A stretch of DNA of 64,000 nt from Pseudomonadales bacterium. GTDB taxonomy: Bacteria; Pseudomonadota; Gammaproteobacteria; Pseudomonadales; Azotimanducaceae. This document shows positions 26,902 through 35,905 of this stretch, one piece after another; positions within the stretch are counted from its first letter, which is position 1, and each line of letters opens with the position of its first letter. The translations under genes and the position numbers were made by a program. Below the pieces are notes generated by a model. It was not told the origin of the DNA and searched no databases. It worked only from the letters and a program-made list of their open reading frames with translations. The stretch is taken from the NCBI GenBank assembly GCA_028285415.1, contig JANQPF010000009.1, positions 558,001-622,000 of the forward strand, given 5' to 3'.

Positions 26902-29043
26902 ATGCTTTTTAGTGAGAATAGCTATGGAATTGGGAGATCGAGGGGAATATTAGCGCTATACATATGTATTGCCGTTTCGTCGCTGTTTGGTGCGCGGGCA
27001 CTCGCCGAAGAGGCTGCGATTGAAGAAATTGTCGTCACCGCCCAAAAACGCGAACAAGCCATCACCGACGTTCCGATGTCAGTACAGGTGTTATCTGGAG
27101 ATGAACTACGTGAAAACGGCATCGATAGCTTGCCGGACGTGGTCAAATTTGTACCAGGCGCATCTGTCGTCTCTGCAACCGCACCCGGTTTCGAAACGAT
27201 CATTTTGCGTGGTATTGCCAGCGGCACGACGGGAGATGCGACCGTTGGCTATTACGTTGACGATGTGGCATTCGGTGTAACAAATCTGCAGATCGCACCG
27301 CCCACAAACATGTATGACCTGGAGCGTATCGAGGTGTTGCGTGGTCCGCAGGGCACCCTCTATGGGCAAGGTTCCATGGGGGGCAGCATCAAGATTATTA
27401 CCCCAAAGCCGGACACCGAAGAATTCAGCGGTCGTTTTCGAGTGGGCGGCCGTGATACCCAAGACGGCGACAGCGGCTACAACATCGACGGTGTGCTCAA
27501 CATCCCCGTGAGCGAGCGTTTCGCAGTTCGAATCTCGGGGGGTATTGATGAACGCCCAGGTTGGGTCGACAGTCCGGAAATCAGCGACGACGACATCAAC
27601 GAGTTTGAAAGCTGGAACCTGCGGCTTAAGGCGCTATACACCGGCGACAACATGGACGTGACGTTCACGCATTGGACGGTGGAAAACGAACTGGACGGAG
27701 CTAACACGTTTTCGAGGCTCGACCCGTTAACCGGCATGGAGTTTGACGAGCCCACGATGGCTGGCATCGGTGGCAATCCAGGTTTTATTGATACAACACT
27801 GGACACAACCTCACTCACGTTCGACGTTGATCTAGACGGCATGAGCTTCATCAGCGCAACTTCCTACACGGAATATGAGCTCGATTTTGTGTTTCCGCTG
27901 TTCACAGCCGGATTCCAGTTCTTCAACGATTCCACCTTTGAAACCGAAGCGCTGACTCAAGAATTCAGACTGGTCTCAACCAACGATAGTCCTGTGCAAT
28001 GGCTTGCAGGCGCTTACTACTCCGACGCCGAGATTACTTCGGATATCGATTTCTTTCTCGATTTCGGCGGCGGCATCACGGTGCCACTGATTGACACGAT
28101 TGGAGACATCGAAACAGAGGCGTGGGCGGTGTTCGGTGAAGTGTCATTCGAACTCTTCGAAGGTCTGGTTGTGCCTTCTATTGGCATCCGCTACTTCGAG
28201 GATGACCGGAAGACTGCCAATGGTTTTGACCGCGCTTTGATGGTGCCTGCTGTGTCTGTTGGCACGACGTATGAAACTGTCAATCCGCGTTTCGCAGTGA
28301 ACTTTACCCCACATGACAACGGCTCGATTTTCGTCAGCGCCGCGAAGGGTTTCAGAAGCGGCACGACGCAAACCGCCGCGCAGGTTGCCTTGGCGGCGAG
28401 CGTCGGCGTGTCTACAGGGACAACCATCGCACCGGACGAAGTCTGGACCTATGAAATTGGTGCAAGGTATCAATTTCTCGATGGTCGCCTGGCCGTCGAA
28501 ACGGCCTACTACTATTCCGACTGGGAGGAGATACAACTCCAGTTCAATGTCCCAGGGACAATCGCGCTGGCCAACGGTGGGGACGCTGAGGTAAAAGGTT
28601 TCGATCTGGCTATCAGCTGGATGCCCATTTCAAATCTGGTCTTGCAAATGTCCGGCAACATCAACGACTCGGAGTTCAAGGACGTAAACACAGCACTAGC
28701 GGCAGCCACAGCCACCGTGCGTGAAGGTGGGCCACTGCCTAACGTCCCCGAGAAGAACCTATCAGTGGGGGGCACTTACGAGTGGTCCCTGAGCAACAAC
28801 TTGCAAGGGTTCGTCAATGCCACATATGCCTATCGCGATAGGCAAGTCGACGCAGGCTCAGGGCTGGAATCGGGCATTTTGAATGTGGCCGATGTGCGCT
28901 TGGGTGTGCGCGCTGATAACTGGACCCTTACGCTGTTCGGCGAGAACATCGGCGAGGAAGAAGAACCCATTGTGCGGACCGGTACAGGCGTTCAGTTCCT
29001 GACGCCACGCACGATTGGTCTGCAGCTGGAGTTTGAGATCTAA
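26902..29043 (+). CDS. TonB-dependent receptor
   Basis: 713 residues. Signal peptide near ILALYICIAVSSLFGARALA, TonB box EEIVVTAQKREQ, plug with LRGIASGTTGDATVGYYVDDV and ERIEVLRGPQGTLYGQGSMGGSIKIITPKP, then the barrel. It opens a plus-strand operon with a MaoC-type hydratase, a TetR regulator and a PhyH oxygenase, and is divergent from the MFS/acyl-CoA-ligase operon. It should carry the outer-membrane step for the same hydrophobic substrate, which is inference from context. Confidence 0.93.
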   Translation: MLFSENSYGIGRSRGILALYICIAVSSLFGARALAEEAAIEEIVVTAQKREQAITDVPMSVQVLSGDELRENGIDSLPDVVKFVPGASVVSATAPGFETIILRGIASGTTGDATVGYYVDDVAFGVTNLQIAPPTNMYDLERIEVLRGPQGTLYGQGSMGGSIKIITPKPDTEEFSGRFRVGGRDTQDGDSGYNIDGVLNIPVSERFAVRISGGIDERPGWVDSPEISDDDINEFESWNLRLKALYTGDNMDVTFTHWTVENELDGANTFSRLDPLTGMEFDEPTMAGIGGNPGFIDTTLDTTSLTFDVDLDGMSFISATSYTEYELDFVFPLFTAGFQFFNDSTFETEALTQEFRLVSTNDSPVQWLAGAYYSDAEITSDIDFFLDFGGGITVPLIDTIGDIETEAWAVFGEVSFELFEGLVVPSIGIRYFEDDRKTANGFDRALMVPAVSVGTTYETVNPRFAVNFTPHDNGSIFVSAAKGFRSGTTQTAAQVALAASVGVSTGTTIAPDEVWTYEIGARYQFLDGRLAVETAYYYSDWEEIQLQFNVPGTIALANGGDAEVKGFDLAISWMPISNLVLQMSGNINDSEFKDVNTALAAATATVREGGPLPNVPEKNLSVGGTYEWSLSNNLQGFVNATYAYRDRQVDAGSGLESGILNVADVRLGVRADNWTLTLFGENIGEEEEPIVRTGTGVQFLTPRTIGLQLEFEI

Positions 29044-29044
29044 G

Positions 29045-29902
29045 ATGCCGTTTAATGCGAAAACAGTGGGTCAGACCACGGCACCAATGACTCAGGATGT
29101 GGATGCCAGGTGGTTGATGGCTTACGCTGCTGGTCTCAACGACTTCAATGAAAGCTACATGGATACCGCAGCGGGTGACGTCATTGCTCATCCGTTGTTT
29201 CCGGTCTGCCTCGAGTGGCCGGTATTGTTGAGTTCGAGAACCCTACCAGGCAATGAAAGTGTCACCTTGGAGGAGTCAGCCCGGGGTGTGCACGCTGCAC
29301 ATGATCTCCACATTTTTCGACCCATAAAGGCCGGTGAGCGACTAACAACAACTGCAACGGTCATAGATTTTTCAGCGATTAAGCCCGGCGCTGCACAGGC
29401 TACTCGTTTGGATACCGTGGACGAGTCCGGCGATCTCGTCTGCCAGACCTATCAGCTCGGTATCAGTCGTGGTGTAGAGATTATCGGGGAAGCTGAAGCA
29501 GTCGATGCAATGCCAACAACACCTGTATCAAAATCGAATGAAGTGCTGCAAGAATGGCCAATCGAAATCGGAGCGGGAGCTGCCCACGTCTACACCGAGT
29601 GCGCGCGCATATTCAACCCGATACACACTGACAAAGCGGTCGCTCTCGCTGCCGGGCTTCCCGATATCATCCTACACGGTACTGCGACACTGGCGCTCGC
29701 TGTTTCGAAGCTGATCGACAACTACCTGGCGGGACAAGCCGAGCGGGTTTCACGTCTGGGTGGACGCTTCACAGCGATGGTCCTCATGCCTTCAACAATC
29801 ACGGTACAAATGAAAGAAGAGTCGTCAGACACCCTCTTCTTTGATGTTCTTACGGAAGATGGACATACCGCGTTCAGTCATGGTTATCTGTGTTTCAAAT
29901 AG
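29045..29902 (+). CDS. MaoC-type double hotdog hydratase
   Basis: 285 residues from ATG 29045, one base after the receptor stop. Two hotdog modules are visible: an N-terminal FAS1-like half with AHPLFPVCLEWP, and a C-terminal half with the active-site motif ECARIFNPIHTDKAVALAAGLPDIILHGTATLALA, which holds the Asp/His-type hydratase residues. Such proteins hydrate enoyl-CoA in lipid or steroid side-chain oxidation. Its close coupling with the receptor gene suggests use on the imported compound after CoA activation. Confidence 0.87.
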   Translation: MPFNAKTVGQTTAPMTQDVDARWLMAYAAGLNDFNESYMDTAAGDVIAHPLFPVCLEWPVLLSSRTLPGNESVTLEESARGVHAAHDLHIFRPIKAGERLTTTATVIDFSAIKPGAAQATRLDTVDESGDLVCQTYQLGISRGVEIIGEAEAVDAMPTTPVSKSNEVLQEWPIEIGAGAAHVYTECARIFNPIHTDKAVALAAGLPDIILHGTATLALAVSKLIDNYLAGQAERVSRLGGRFTAMVLMPSTITVQMKEESSDTLFFDVLTEDGHTAFSHGYLCFK

Positions 29903-29918
29903 CGTTTGACCAACTGAT

Positions 29919-30578
29919 ATGCCTGATCCAGAACTAAACGTCGTCGAGTCTCTATCCGGGAAGGAACGCCTCCTACTTTCTGCCATGAAGCTCTTTGGTG
30001 AGTCTGGATTTGACGGGGTCAGCGTTCGAGACATTGCCAATGACGCAAACGTCTCGATTGGGTTGATCAAACATCACTATGGATCAAAAGAGGGTTTACG
30101 TCAGTCGGTTGACGAGTACTTCATCAAGAAGTTCGAAGCATTTTACGGCGAAGGTGATGAACACGTAGAGGACCTCAGTGGCGAGGAAGTTTTGTCCACC
30201 GTAGATTCATGGGTCGCAAATATCGCAGACGATTGGCCTTTGTTTTCTCGCTACTTCCGCCGTGCACTGCTCGAGGAAACCGAATGGGGCGCTGAGCTGT
30301 TTCGTCGCTACTACGACATCGTCCGCGGGTCTATTGATCGGATGGATGCGCAAGGCCGCATTCGTCCGGAGGTTGACCGACTATGGCTGCCGTTCCTGTT
30401 CATCTTTTTAGAGACGGGAACACTGTTAATGGATCCGTACATTAAAAAGGTCCTCGGGCGCTCAGGCTATGACCCTGATTTGTGGAAACGGCGATACCGT
30501 GGATATAGCGACATGATTTCTCGCGGCGTCATGGTGCATCCCACCAACAATCGACCCGGGAATAAGTCAGATGAGTAA
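29919..30578 (+). CDS. TetR/AcrR family transcriptional regulator
   Basis: 219 residues. Helix-turn-helix region KERLLLSAMKLFGESGFDGVSVRDIANDANVSIGLIKHHYGSKEGL (about residues 15-60); the C-terminal domain is helical (SWVANIADDWPLFSRYFRRAL). It lies 16 bp after the MaoC gene and 9 bp before the PhyH gene, so it is made with the operon it probably regulates. Predicted target: the dyad at 26838-26854. Confidence 0.88.
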   Translation: MPDPELNVVESLSGKERLLLSAMKLFGESGFDGVSVRDIANDANVSIGLIKHHYGSKEGLRQSVDEYFIKKFEAFYGEGDEHVEDLSGEEVLSTVDSWVANIADDWPLFSRYFRRALLEETEWGAELFRRYYDIVRGSIDRMDAQGRIRPEVDRLWLPFLFIFLETGTLLMDPYIKKVLGRSGYDPDLWKRRYRGYSDMISRGVMVHPTNNRPGNKSDE

Positions 30579-30587
30579 CACTCGGTT

Positions 30588-31445
30588 ATGCATGTACTAA
30601 GTGAGGAGGAGCTTAGCTTTTACGAGCGTCATGGCTATCTGATGCTGGATCGCTTCATCGCCAGCGACTGGCTTGAGCGGCTGAATGACGCGGTTGAAGA
30701 ATTCATAGAGGAAAGTCGGCATCTCGATCAATCCAATGCATCAATCCTGGTCGAGCCCAGTCATACGCGATCCACACCCCGCCTGCGTCGGATCCCCCAC
30801 ACTGTAATGCACCATCCTGAATTCGAAGCGTTCGGCCTATGCGGTCCGATCGTTGATCTGGCCGAAGATCTACTCGGGCCGAATGTCCGCTTTCATCATT
30901 CCAAACTCAACTTCAAGTGGGGTGATGGTGGTGAAGAAGTTAAGTGGCATCAGGACATCCAGTTCTGGCCCCATACAAACTATTCTCCTTTGACAATCGG
31001 TGTATATCTACACGACGTCACTGAGCACATGGCACCGATGGGCGTCGTACCGGGTAGTCACAAGAGATCACTTTACAATCTGGCCGATCCTGAAGGTAAC
31101 TGGACCGGGTTCATTAACGACGCTGATCTTGCGACCGTTAACCTCAAAGACGTCGTTTGGTTGAAAGGTCCCGCAGGCTCAGTGACCGTTCATTCTTGTC
31201 GCATGGTCCACGGGTCAGCCCCCAACATATCTCCTGAGATGCGTCCACTTCTGCTCCATACCTACTCCGCAGGCGACGCCAAACCGATCACCAACTTGAT
31301 GGATGGAATTGCGTTCTCTGGCGAGCTGGTCCGCGGTGAAGAACCCTCAGCCTACCGCTATGACGACGAGCCATGCCCGATGCCGCCGGACTTCAAGGGT
31401 AGCTACTCTTCGATTTTTGCGGTTCAGAAGACAGAGGCCGAGTAA
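30588..31445 (+). CDS. Phytanoyl-CoA dioxygenase (PhyH) family protein
   Basis: 285 residues. The Fe(II)/2-oxoglutarate core is complete: WHQDIQFWPHT gives the HxD pair, GVVPGSHKRSLYN is the conserved turn, and SCRMVHGSAPN the distal His, followed by RPLLLHTYSAGDA as the 2-oxoglutarate contact region. Unlike the paralogue at 17209-18177, the HxD motif is canonical. It is the last gene of the receptor-MaoC-TetR operon and probably hydroxylates an imported lipid-like compound or its CoA ester. Confidence 0.9.
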   Translation: MHVLSEEELSFYERHGYLMLDRFIASDWLERLNDAVEEFIEESRHLDQSNASILVEPSHTRSTPRLRRIPHTVMHHPEFEAFGLCGPIVDLAEDLLGPNVRFHHSKLNFKWGDGGEEVKWHQDIQFWPHTNYSPLTIGVYLHDVTEHMAPMGVVPGSHKRSLYNLADPEGNWTGFINDADLATVNLKDVVWLKGPAGSVTVHSCRMVHGSAPNISPEMRPLLLHTYSAGDAKPITNLMDGIAFSGELVRGEEPSAYRYDDEPCPMPPDFKGSYSSIFAVQKTEAE

Positions 31446-31561
31446 ACGGCGCCCTTCCTACCCGACAGAAAAGCGAATAAGCAGGGTCTCACGGTGGCGA
31501 CGCGCTTGCCCATGGAAGCAATCCCTCCGGATGAGCTGATGCCGACAGTGATGGAATCCGT

Positions 31562-32569
31562 CTATATGTACCCTTGAAGCTCCGCAATCATGCTCTTGCG
31601 TTGATCAGGTTCTGCAAAATCGAAGTCCGCGCCGGTCCGATCGATCACATCTCCAAAACGCGATTTGATGCCGCTCACGACATCCTCGGGCTCCGCGACC
31701 ACAGCAAAAGTTTGCACCATCTCATCCGTCACCAGATCAGGCATGGCATCCCACTGACCTTCCTTGGACATACGATTCAGCCGGGGCTGAAGATCGCCCC
31801 ACCCGTGCACACCGAGCACGTTCTTGTAAGCCGGTGTGGAACCATAAAACGAAATCCGCGTCCTGACGGTCTCTTCCATCTTCGCGCGTGTTTCTTCATC
31901 TCCGGACACGATGAACGGCGAGTAAACCAGCTCGAAATCCGCGCGCTTTCGTCCCGATTTCGCCAGCCCACGTTCAACCGCCGGCAGGGTCACTTCCCGG
32001 ATGTACTTCTCATTGCTGAACGGGTGAATGATCAATCCGTCCGCGACTTCCGCGGCAACCTCGGTCATCACCGGGCCCACCGCCGCAAGCGTAATCCGCG
32101 GCGGACCGTAATCTCTGTTTTCAGGCACGAAACCCGGCGTCATCAGCGTATGACGGTAGTACTCCCCATCGAAATGGAGCGGCTCTTCGTCGTACCAGTT
32201 CGCCCAGATCGCCCGCATTGCCAGCACCAGCTCGCGCATCTGCCTAGCCGGAGCACCCCACGGCATGCTGAAGCGTTTCGTGATGTGAGCTCGGATCTGG
32301 CTGCCGAGTCCAATGGTAAGGCGACCCTTCGAGTAGGCGTTCAAATCGTGCCCGATGTTCGCCAGGTTCATGGGATTTCGCGCGAACGCCACGGCAATAC
32401 CTGTGCCGATGCCAATCCGCTCGGAATGTTCAGCAGCGACCATTAGGGGTAGAAAAGGATCATGGTTCGTCTCTACCGTTGTCAGGCCGTCGTAGCCCAT
32501 GGCTTCGAATTCTCGGACCTGACTGGGGATGTACTGCCAGTCGCCCGCTAAACGCGCGTTAACTTTCAT
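31562..32569 (-). CDS. Luciferase-like (LLM class) oxidoreductase
   Basis: 335 residues with the luciferase-like TIM barrel: FEAMGYDGLTTVETNHDPFLPL, ERIGIGTGIAVAFARNPMNLANIGHDLNAYSKGRLTIGLGSQI, and APARQMRELVLAMRAIW. The pattern is closest to the F420-dependent group but FMN use cannot be excluded. It is the third gene of a minus-strand unit (TonB receptor, second luciferase-like gene, this gene), with gaps of 16 and 28 bp. The substrate is unknown. It converges with the PhyH gene; 116 bp between them hold nothing clear. Confidence 0.87.
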   Translation of the reverse strand: MKVNARLAGDWQYIPSQVREFEAMGYDGLTTVETNHDPFLPLMVAAEHSERIGIGTGIAVAFARNPMNLANIGHDLNAYSKGRLTIGLGSQIRAHITKRFSMPWGAPARQMRELVLAMRAIWANWYDEEPLHFDGEYYRHTLMTPGFVPENRDYGPPRITLAAVGPVMTEVAAEVADGLIIHPFSNEKYIREVTLPAVERGLAKSGRKRADFELVYSPFIVSGDEETRAKMEETVRTRISFYGSTPAYKNVLGVHGWGDLQPRLNRMSKEGQWDAMPDLVTDEMVQTFAVVAEPEDVVSGIKSRFGDVIDRTGADFDFAEPDQRKSMIAELQGYI

Positions 32570-32597
32570 CGATGTCTCTCCGGTGGTAAACGGCTGA

Positions 32598-33458
32598 TCA
32601 TAGTTTGGGTTTTAACACCTCGAACAAAGCTTCCAATCGACCAGCAAGCCGATCAGCCGTGGGCGATTCCTCGGGGCAAAGCGAGGCTGTGTCGAGGGAC
32701 AACCAGTTGATGCCTAACGCTTCTAGTTCGAACACTCGCGCGAGCACTCCCTCGGAATCGTTAAGAAAGTTCTCTTGGGGTTCGCTTGCGAACGGCGCCA
32801 ACGGCAACTGAAAATCGATACGCTTGGGATCACGTCCAGCCTCAACTGCATGCTGCCGGATCGTATCCAGAATCATCTTTAAATGCGTAAGACCCTTCGC
32901 CGCTCCTCCTGACCATCCATCCGCATAGCGTCCGGTGATTGTTAACGCGTGCGGGTCTACGCCCTCGACCCAAATCGGTATAGACGCTTCGTTTCCCGTC
33001 ATCCGCAAATCGTCAGCTTGATAGTAAGGACTCTCTAAATCCTGCGTTTCACCCGATAAGTGGCTACGCAGCAGCCCAATGGCCTCTCCCACACGCTCAC
33101 CTCGATGATCGTGGCTTCTTCCGAGCGGGGAACGATCCTCCGTTTGTTCTTCCAAACAGACGCACAGGCGCAAGCGTCCACCGGAAAGCATGTTGATCGT
33201 ATTAGCCTGCTCGGCGACCAAAGAGACATCGCTTTCCGCAAGCATCACTGACGTAGCGCCTAATCCTATGGTTTGCGTTTTGCCGGCAGCGAAGCTCAGC
33301 GTCGTGAGGGCATCTAGCGAGGGCCTTACGTCCTGCGCCGCATGGTCGAGCACATCCAAGTGGTGAAACCCGATGCGCTCGACACTCTCGACAAAGCTCA
33401 TCACGCTCTGCCAGCCTCCTCGGCAGATCGCGCCAGGCAAAACAACAGCAAGCTTCAT
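32598..33458 (-). CDS. Luciferase-like (LLM class) oxidoreductase
   Basis: 286 residues, short for the family. GFHHLDVLDHAAQD, TQTIGLGATSVMLAESDVSLVAEQANTINMLSGGRLRLCV and AIGLLRSHLSGE follow the luciferase-like order. The glycine-rich cofactor loop is weaker than in the neighbour (CVCLEEQT in place of GVGxGW), so activity or cofactor may differ. It lies 16 bp after the TonB receptor stop. The two adjacent luciferase-like proteins might act as a pair, as alpha/beta subunits do in luciferase, but this is only suggested by position. Confidence 0.83.
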   Translation of the reverse strand: MKLAVVLPGAICRGGWQSVMSFVESVERIGFHHLDVLDHAAQDVRPSLDALTTLSFAAGKTQTIGLGATSVMLAESDVSLVAEQANTINMLSGGRLRLCVCLEEQTEDRSPLGRSHDHRGERVGEAIGLLRSHLSGETQDLESPYYQADDLRMTGNEASIPIWVEGVDPHALTITGRYADGWSGGAAKGLTHLKMILDTIRQHAVEAGRDPKRIDFQLPLAPFASEPQENFLNDSEGVLARVFELEALGINWLSLDTASLCPEESPTADRLAGRLEALFEVLKPKL

Positions 33459-33474
33459 CAGCCGTCAAAGCGCG

Positions 33475-35751
33475 TTAGTCGAAAAAGTACCTGAATTCCA
33501 CGCCGATGCGACGGCCCTTAGCCAGACCAGCCAGGTGAGCACCGTCAATCAAACCTAGCTCAGTGCTCTGGGTGTAAATGACGTGATCGGTGAGGTTGCG
33601 TCCGTAGAGAGACGCCTCCCACTTGCCGCTGCTGGGCATCAACGAAAAGTTCACATCAATCGTATCGACGCTGCCCCGATTGGCAAAATTCTCATCGTCA
33701 GTGATGTTGTCTCGATGGGTGAACAACACCTGTGAAGACAGCGTGTATTCGCCAATGCTTGTGTCATGCAGAACACCAAAGTTGTACATGAGGTTGGCCA
33801 AACCGGGCAGGTCTAGATTCTCATCGATCGAGTTGATCTCTCCATCACCATTAATATCGGTATTCACCTCCAGGTACTCACCATCGTTCATACCGATCGC
33901 GTAAGTCAGCGTCAGCGAATCCGTCAGGAACGCACGCCCATCAAGCTCGATACCCGTGAAACGCGCATCCGCGACGTTACCCGTAATTTGGGACAAGTCC
34001 TGGGCCAGCGTGACACGCTGCAAGTCCGTAGCTTCGATCACAAACAACGCCGCGTTCAGGCGGAACCGATCTGTCACGTCCCACTTCAAACCAACTTCGA
34101 ATTGTTCCATTTGCTCTTCGTCTACCGCACCGCGATCATCAGCAACATTGGATCGGCGCAGGCTGAAGCTACCCGCCCGATAGCTGCGCGAGAGGGTGGT
34201 GTACAGCATCGTCGTATCATCGACATCCCATGTCACACCAGCGCGATAGGACACATTACTCCAATCATCTTTCGCGTTGTCGACATCAAGCACACAGGTT
34301 CTGTCTCCGACGACAAACCCGCAGCCGAAAAAGCGTTGGAACCCTTCTATAGCGCGGTTGTTATTCAACGCGTGGCTGGAGGCTGACTTCTCTTCATCGG
34401 TATAGCGCAATCCACCCGAAACGGTCACCGTGTCGGTTACGGCGAAATCCAGATTCGCAAATACACCAAACGTTTCGGATTCCGCAAAACCACCGCCGCT
34501 ACGGTTGATCCATGTTGGCGCACCGCTAATCCGCAGCGACTGATTGGTTTCACTCTCGATTTCAACATCGAGATAATAAATACCGGTCGTGACATCCACA
34601 GCGCCGAAGGTACCGAAGTATCGGATTTCGTTGCTCCAGTGTTCGAGGTTGTTTCCGCCCCACGCGGGGAACGTGGCAAAGGTTGTACCGTCAATATCAC
34701 CCTGTGAGCGGGCTTCTAACTCTCGCCAGCCGTAGATGTTAGTTATCGTGCCATCTCCGAACGGTACGTCGATGGTGGTCGTGAAAGTCACGGAGTCGAC
34801 TCGCTGTTCAAAGAAATGGTCGAGCACATCGCAGCCCGGACCTACTTCGAATCCCACGCAGCTGCCCACCATTTCAGTACCAAAGTCGTGGGAGCCTTTG
34901 TCAAATTGCCCAAGACTGCCGTCCGGTCTCGTAAATTCTCTGCCACTGCCGCGATTGTGAGATTGGTTAACCAGCCCGAATCCTTCTTGATCGAAATACT
35001 CGTATTGAAGCAGCAGATTAATAGTGTCGGTTGCGTCCCAGGACAGCGCACCCCGCAAGATTGTCACCTCGTTGTGCCCAGCATTGTCACCGTTGAATTC
35101 GTTCTCGAACCAGCCGTCATCGTCGTTGCGGTATACCGCCAGCTTTCCCCTGAGACCTTCACTAATCGGACCGGAGATGTTTCCGGTTAAAGTGATGTCT
35201 TCACCCGTGCCTTGCATGCCAGTGTCGGCTCGAATCCGCAGATCAGCCTCGAACTCGTCGGTTGGTTTTTTGGTTGTGATGAGAATAGCGCCGCCAACCA
35301 CGTTGCGACCCTGGAGCACACCCTGAGGCCCCCGGAGGATCTCGATACTCTCGATGTCGAAGTTGTCGAAAACCGTCCCTTGACCGGTGGGGTTGTACAC
35401 ACCGTCCGTGAAAACCCCAACCGATGGGTCGCGTGAAATGATAGAACTGGACGGCGTTACACCTCGAATGCTGAAAAACGCGGTGCCTTGTGTCGTAAGC
35501 GGCTGCAGGTTGGCGTTCGGCGCCAAAAAACCAATGTCCGTCAGATCCTTGAACTTAAGGGCATCCAATTGGCCTTCACCTATTGCAGTAATGGCAATAG
35601 GCACATCCTGCACACCTTCTTCGACACTCTTCTTTGTTGCCGTGACAACTACTTCTTCGATCAAGCGATCACGCGAGGACTCTGCGTAGGCCGCAGACGT
35701 AAGAAACACCAAAACCAGAAATGCAGAAACCCACTCACGAAGTCGAATCAT
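33475..35751 (-). CDS. TonB-dependent receptor
   Basis: 758 residues from ATG 35751, with GGGGAG 8 bp before it. Signal peptide (WVSAFLVLVFLTSAAYA), TonB box EEVVVTATKK, plug (FSIRGVTPSSSIISRDPSVGVFTDGVYN; ESIEILRGPQGVLQGRNVVGGAILITTKKP) and barrel. It leads an operon with two luciferase-like oxidoreductases. Its predicted promoter is TTGCAT-N18-TACTAT, and the 27-bp element at 35809-35835 begins in that -10 box. The same element stands before the acyl-CoA ligase operon, which suggests one regulator for uptake and activation. Confidence 0.93.
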   Translation of the reverse strand: MIRLREWVSAFLVLVFLTSAAYAESSRDRLIEEVVVTATKKSVEEGVQDVPIAITAIGEGQLDALKFKDLTDIGFLAPNANLQPLTTQGTAFFSIRGVTPSSSIISRDPSVGVFTDGVYNPTGQGTVFDNFDIESIEILRGPQGVLQGRNVVGGAILITTKKPTDEFEADLRIRADTGMQGTGEDITLTGNISGPISEGLRGKLAVYRNDDDGWFENEFNGDNAGHNEVTILRGALSWDATDTINLLLQYEYFDQEGFGLVNQSHNRGSGREFTRPDGSLGQFDKGSHDFGTEMVGSCVGFEVGPGCDVLDHFFEQRVDSVTFTTTIDVPFGDGTITNIYGWRELEARSQGDIDGTTFATFPAWGGNNLEHWSNEIRYFGTFGAVDVTTGIYYLDVEIESETNQSLRISGAPTWINRSGGGFAESETFGVFANLDFAVTDTVTVSGGLRYTDEEKSASSHALNNNRAIEGFQRFFGCGFVVGDRTCVLDVDNAKDDWSNVSYRAGVTWDVDDTTMLYTTLSRSYRAGSFSLRRSNVADDRGAVDEEQMEQFEVGLKWDVTDRFRLNAALFVIEATDLQRVTLAQDLSQITGNVADARFTGIELDGRAFLTDSLTLTYAIGMNDGEYLEVNTDINGDGEINSIDENLDLPGLANLMYNFGVLHDTSIGEYTLSSQVLFTHRDNITDDENFANRGSVDTIDVNFSLMPSSGKWEASLYGRNLTDHVIYTQSTELGLIDGAHLAGLAKGRRIGVEFRYFFD

Positions 35752-35808
35752 TTTCCATTCTCCCCTATAGATCAGACTCAAGAACAAACGTGTCTATTTC
35801 GCTGCTCA

Positions 35809-35835
35809 TAAACATGTTGGTTGGCCATATAGTAT
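35809..35835 (-). promoter_or_regulatory. 27-bp shared operator-like element, copy 1
   Basis: This element matches 39311-39337 (opposite strand) at 26 of 27 positions. Read towards the receptor gene it starts ATACTATATGGCCAACC and continues to the TAAAC complement end. It covers the predicted -10 box (TACTAT) and the following 20 bp, the usual place for a repressor site, 58 bp before the receptor ATG. An imperfect dyad (ATATGG...CCAACAT) lies in the middle. Confidence 0.65.
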
Positions 35836-35905
35836 TATCAATGGACTAATCCATGCAAGACCTCACTTCAAGCCTCTACGTCAAAAGTAAAACCAGCAGC
35901 TAGAA

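Noticed and set aside
31494-31577. Short plus frame ending PTVMESVYMYP after the PhyH gene
   Set aside because: Only 27 codons, GTG start without ribosome site and no recognised family; it overlaps the stop of the luciferase-like gene on the other strand.
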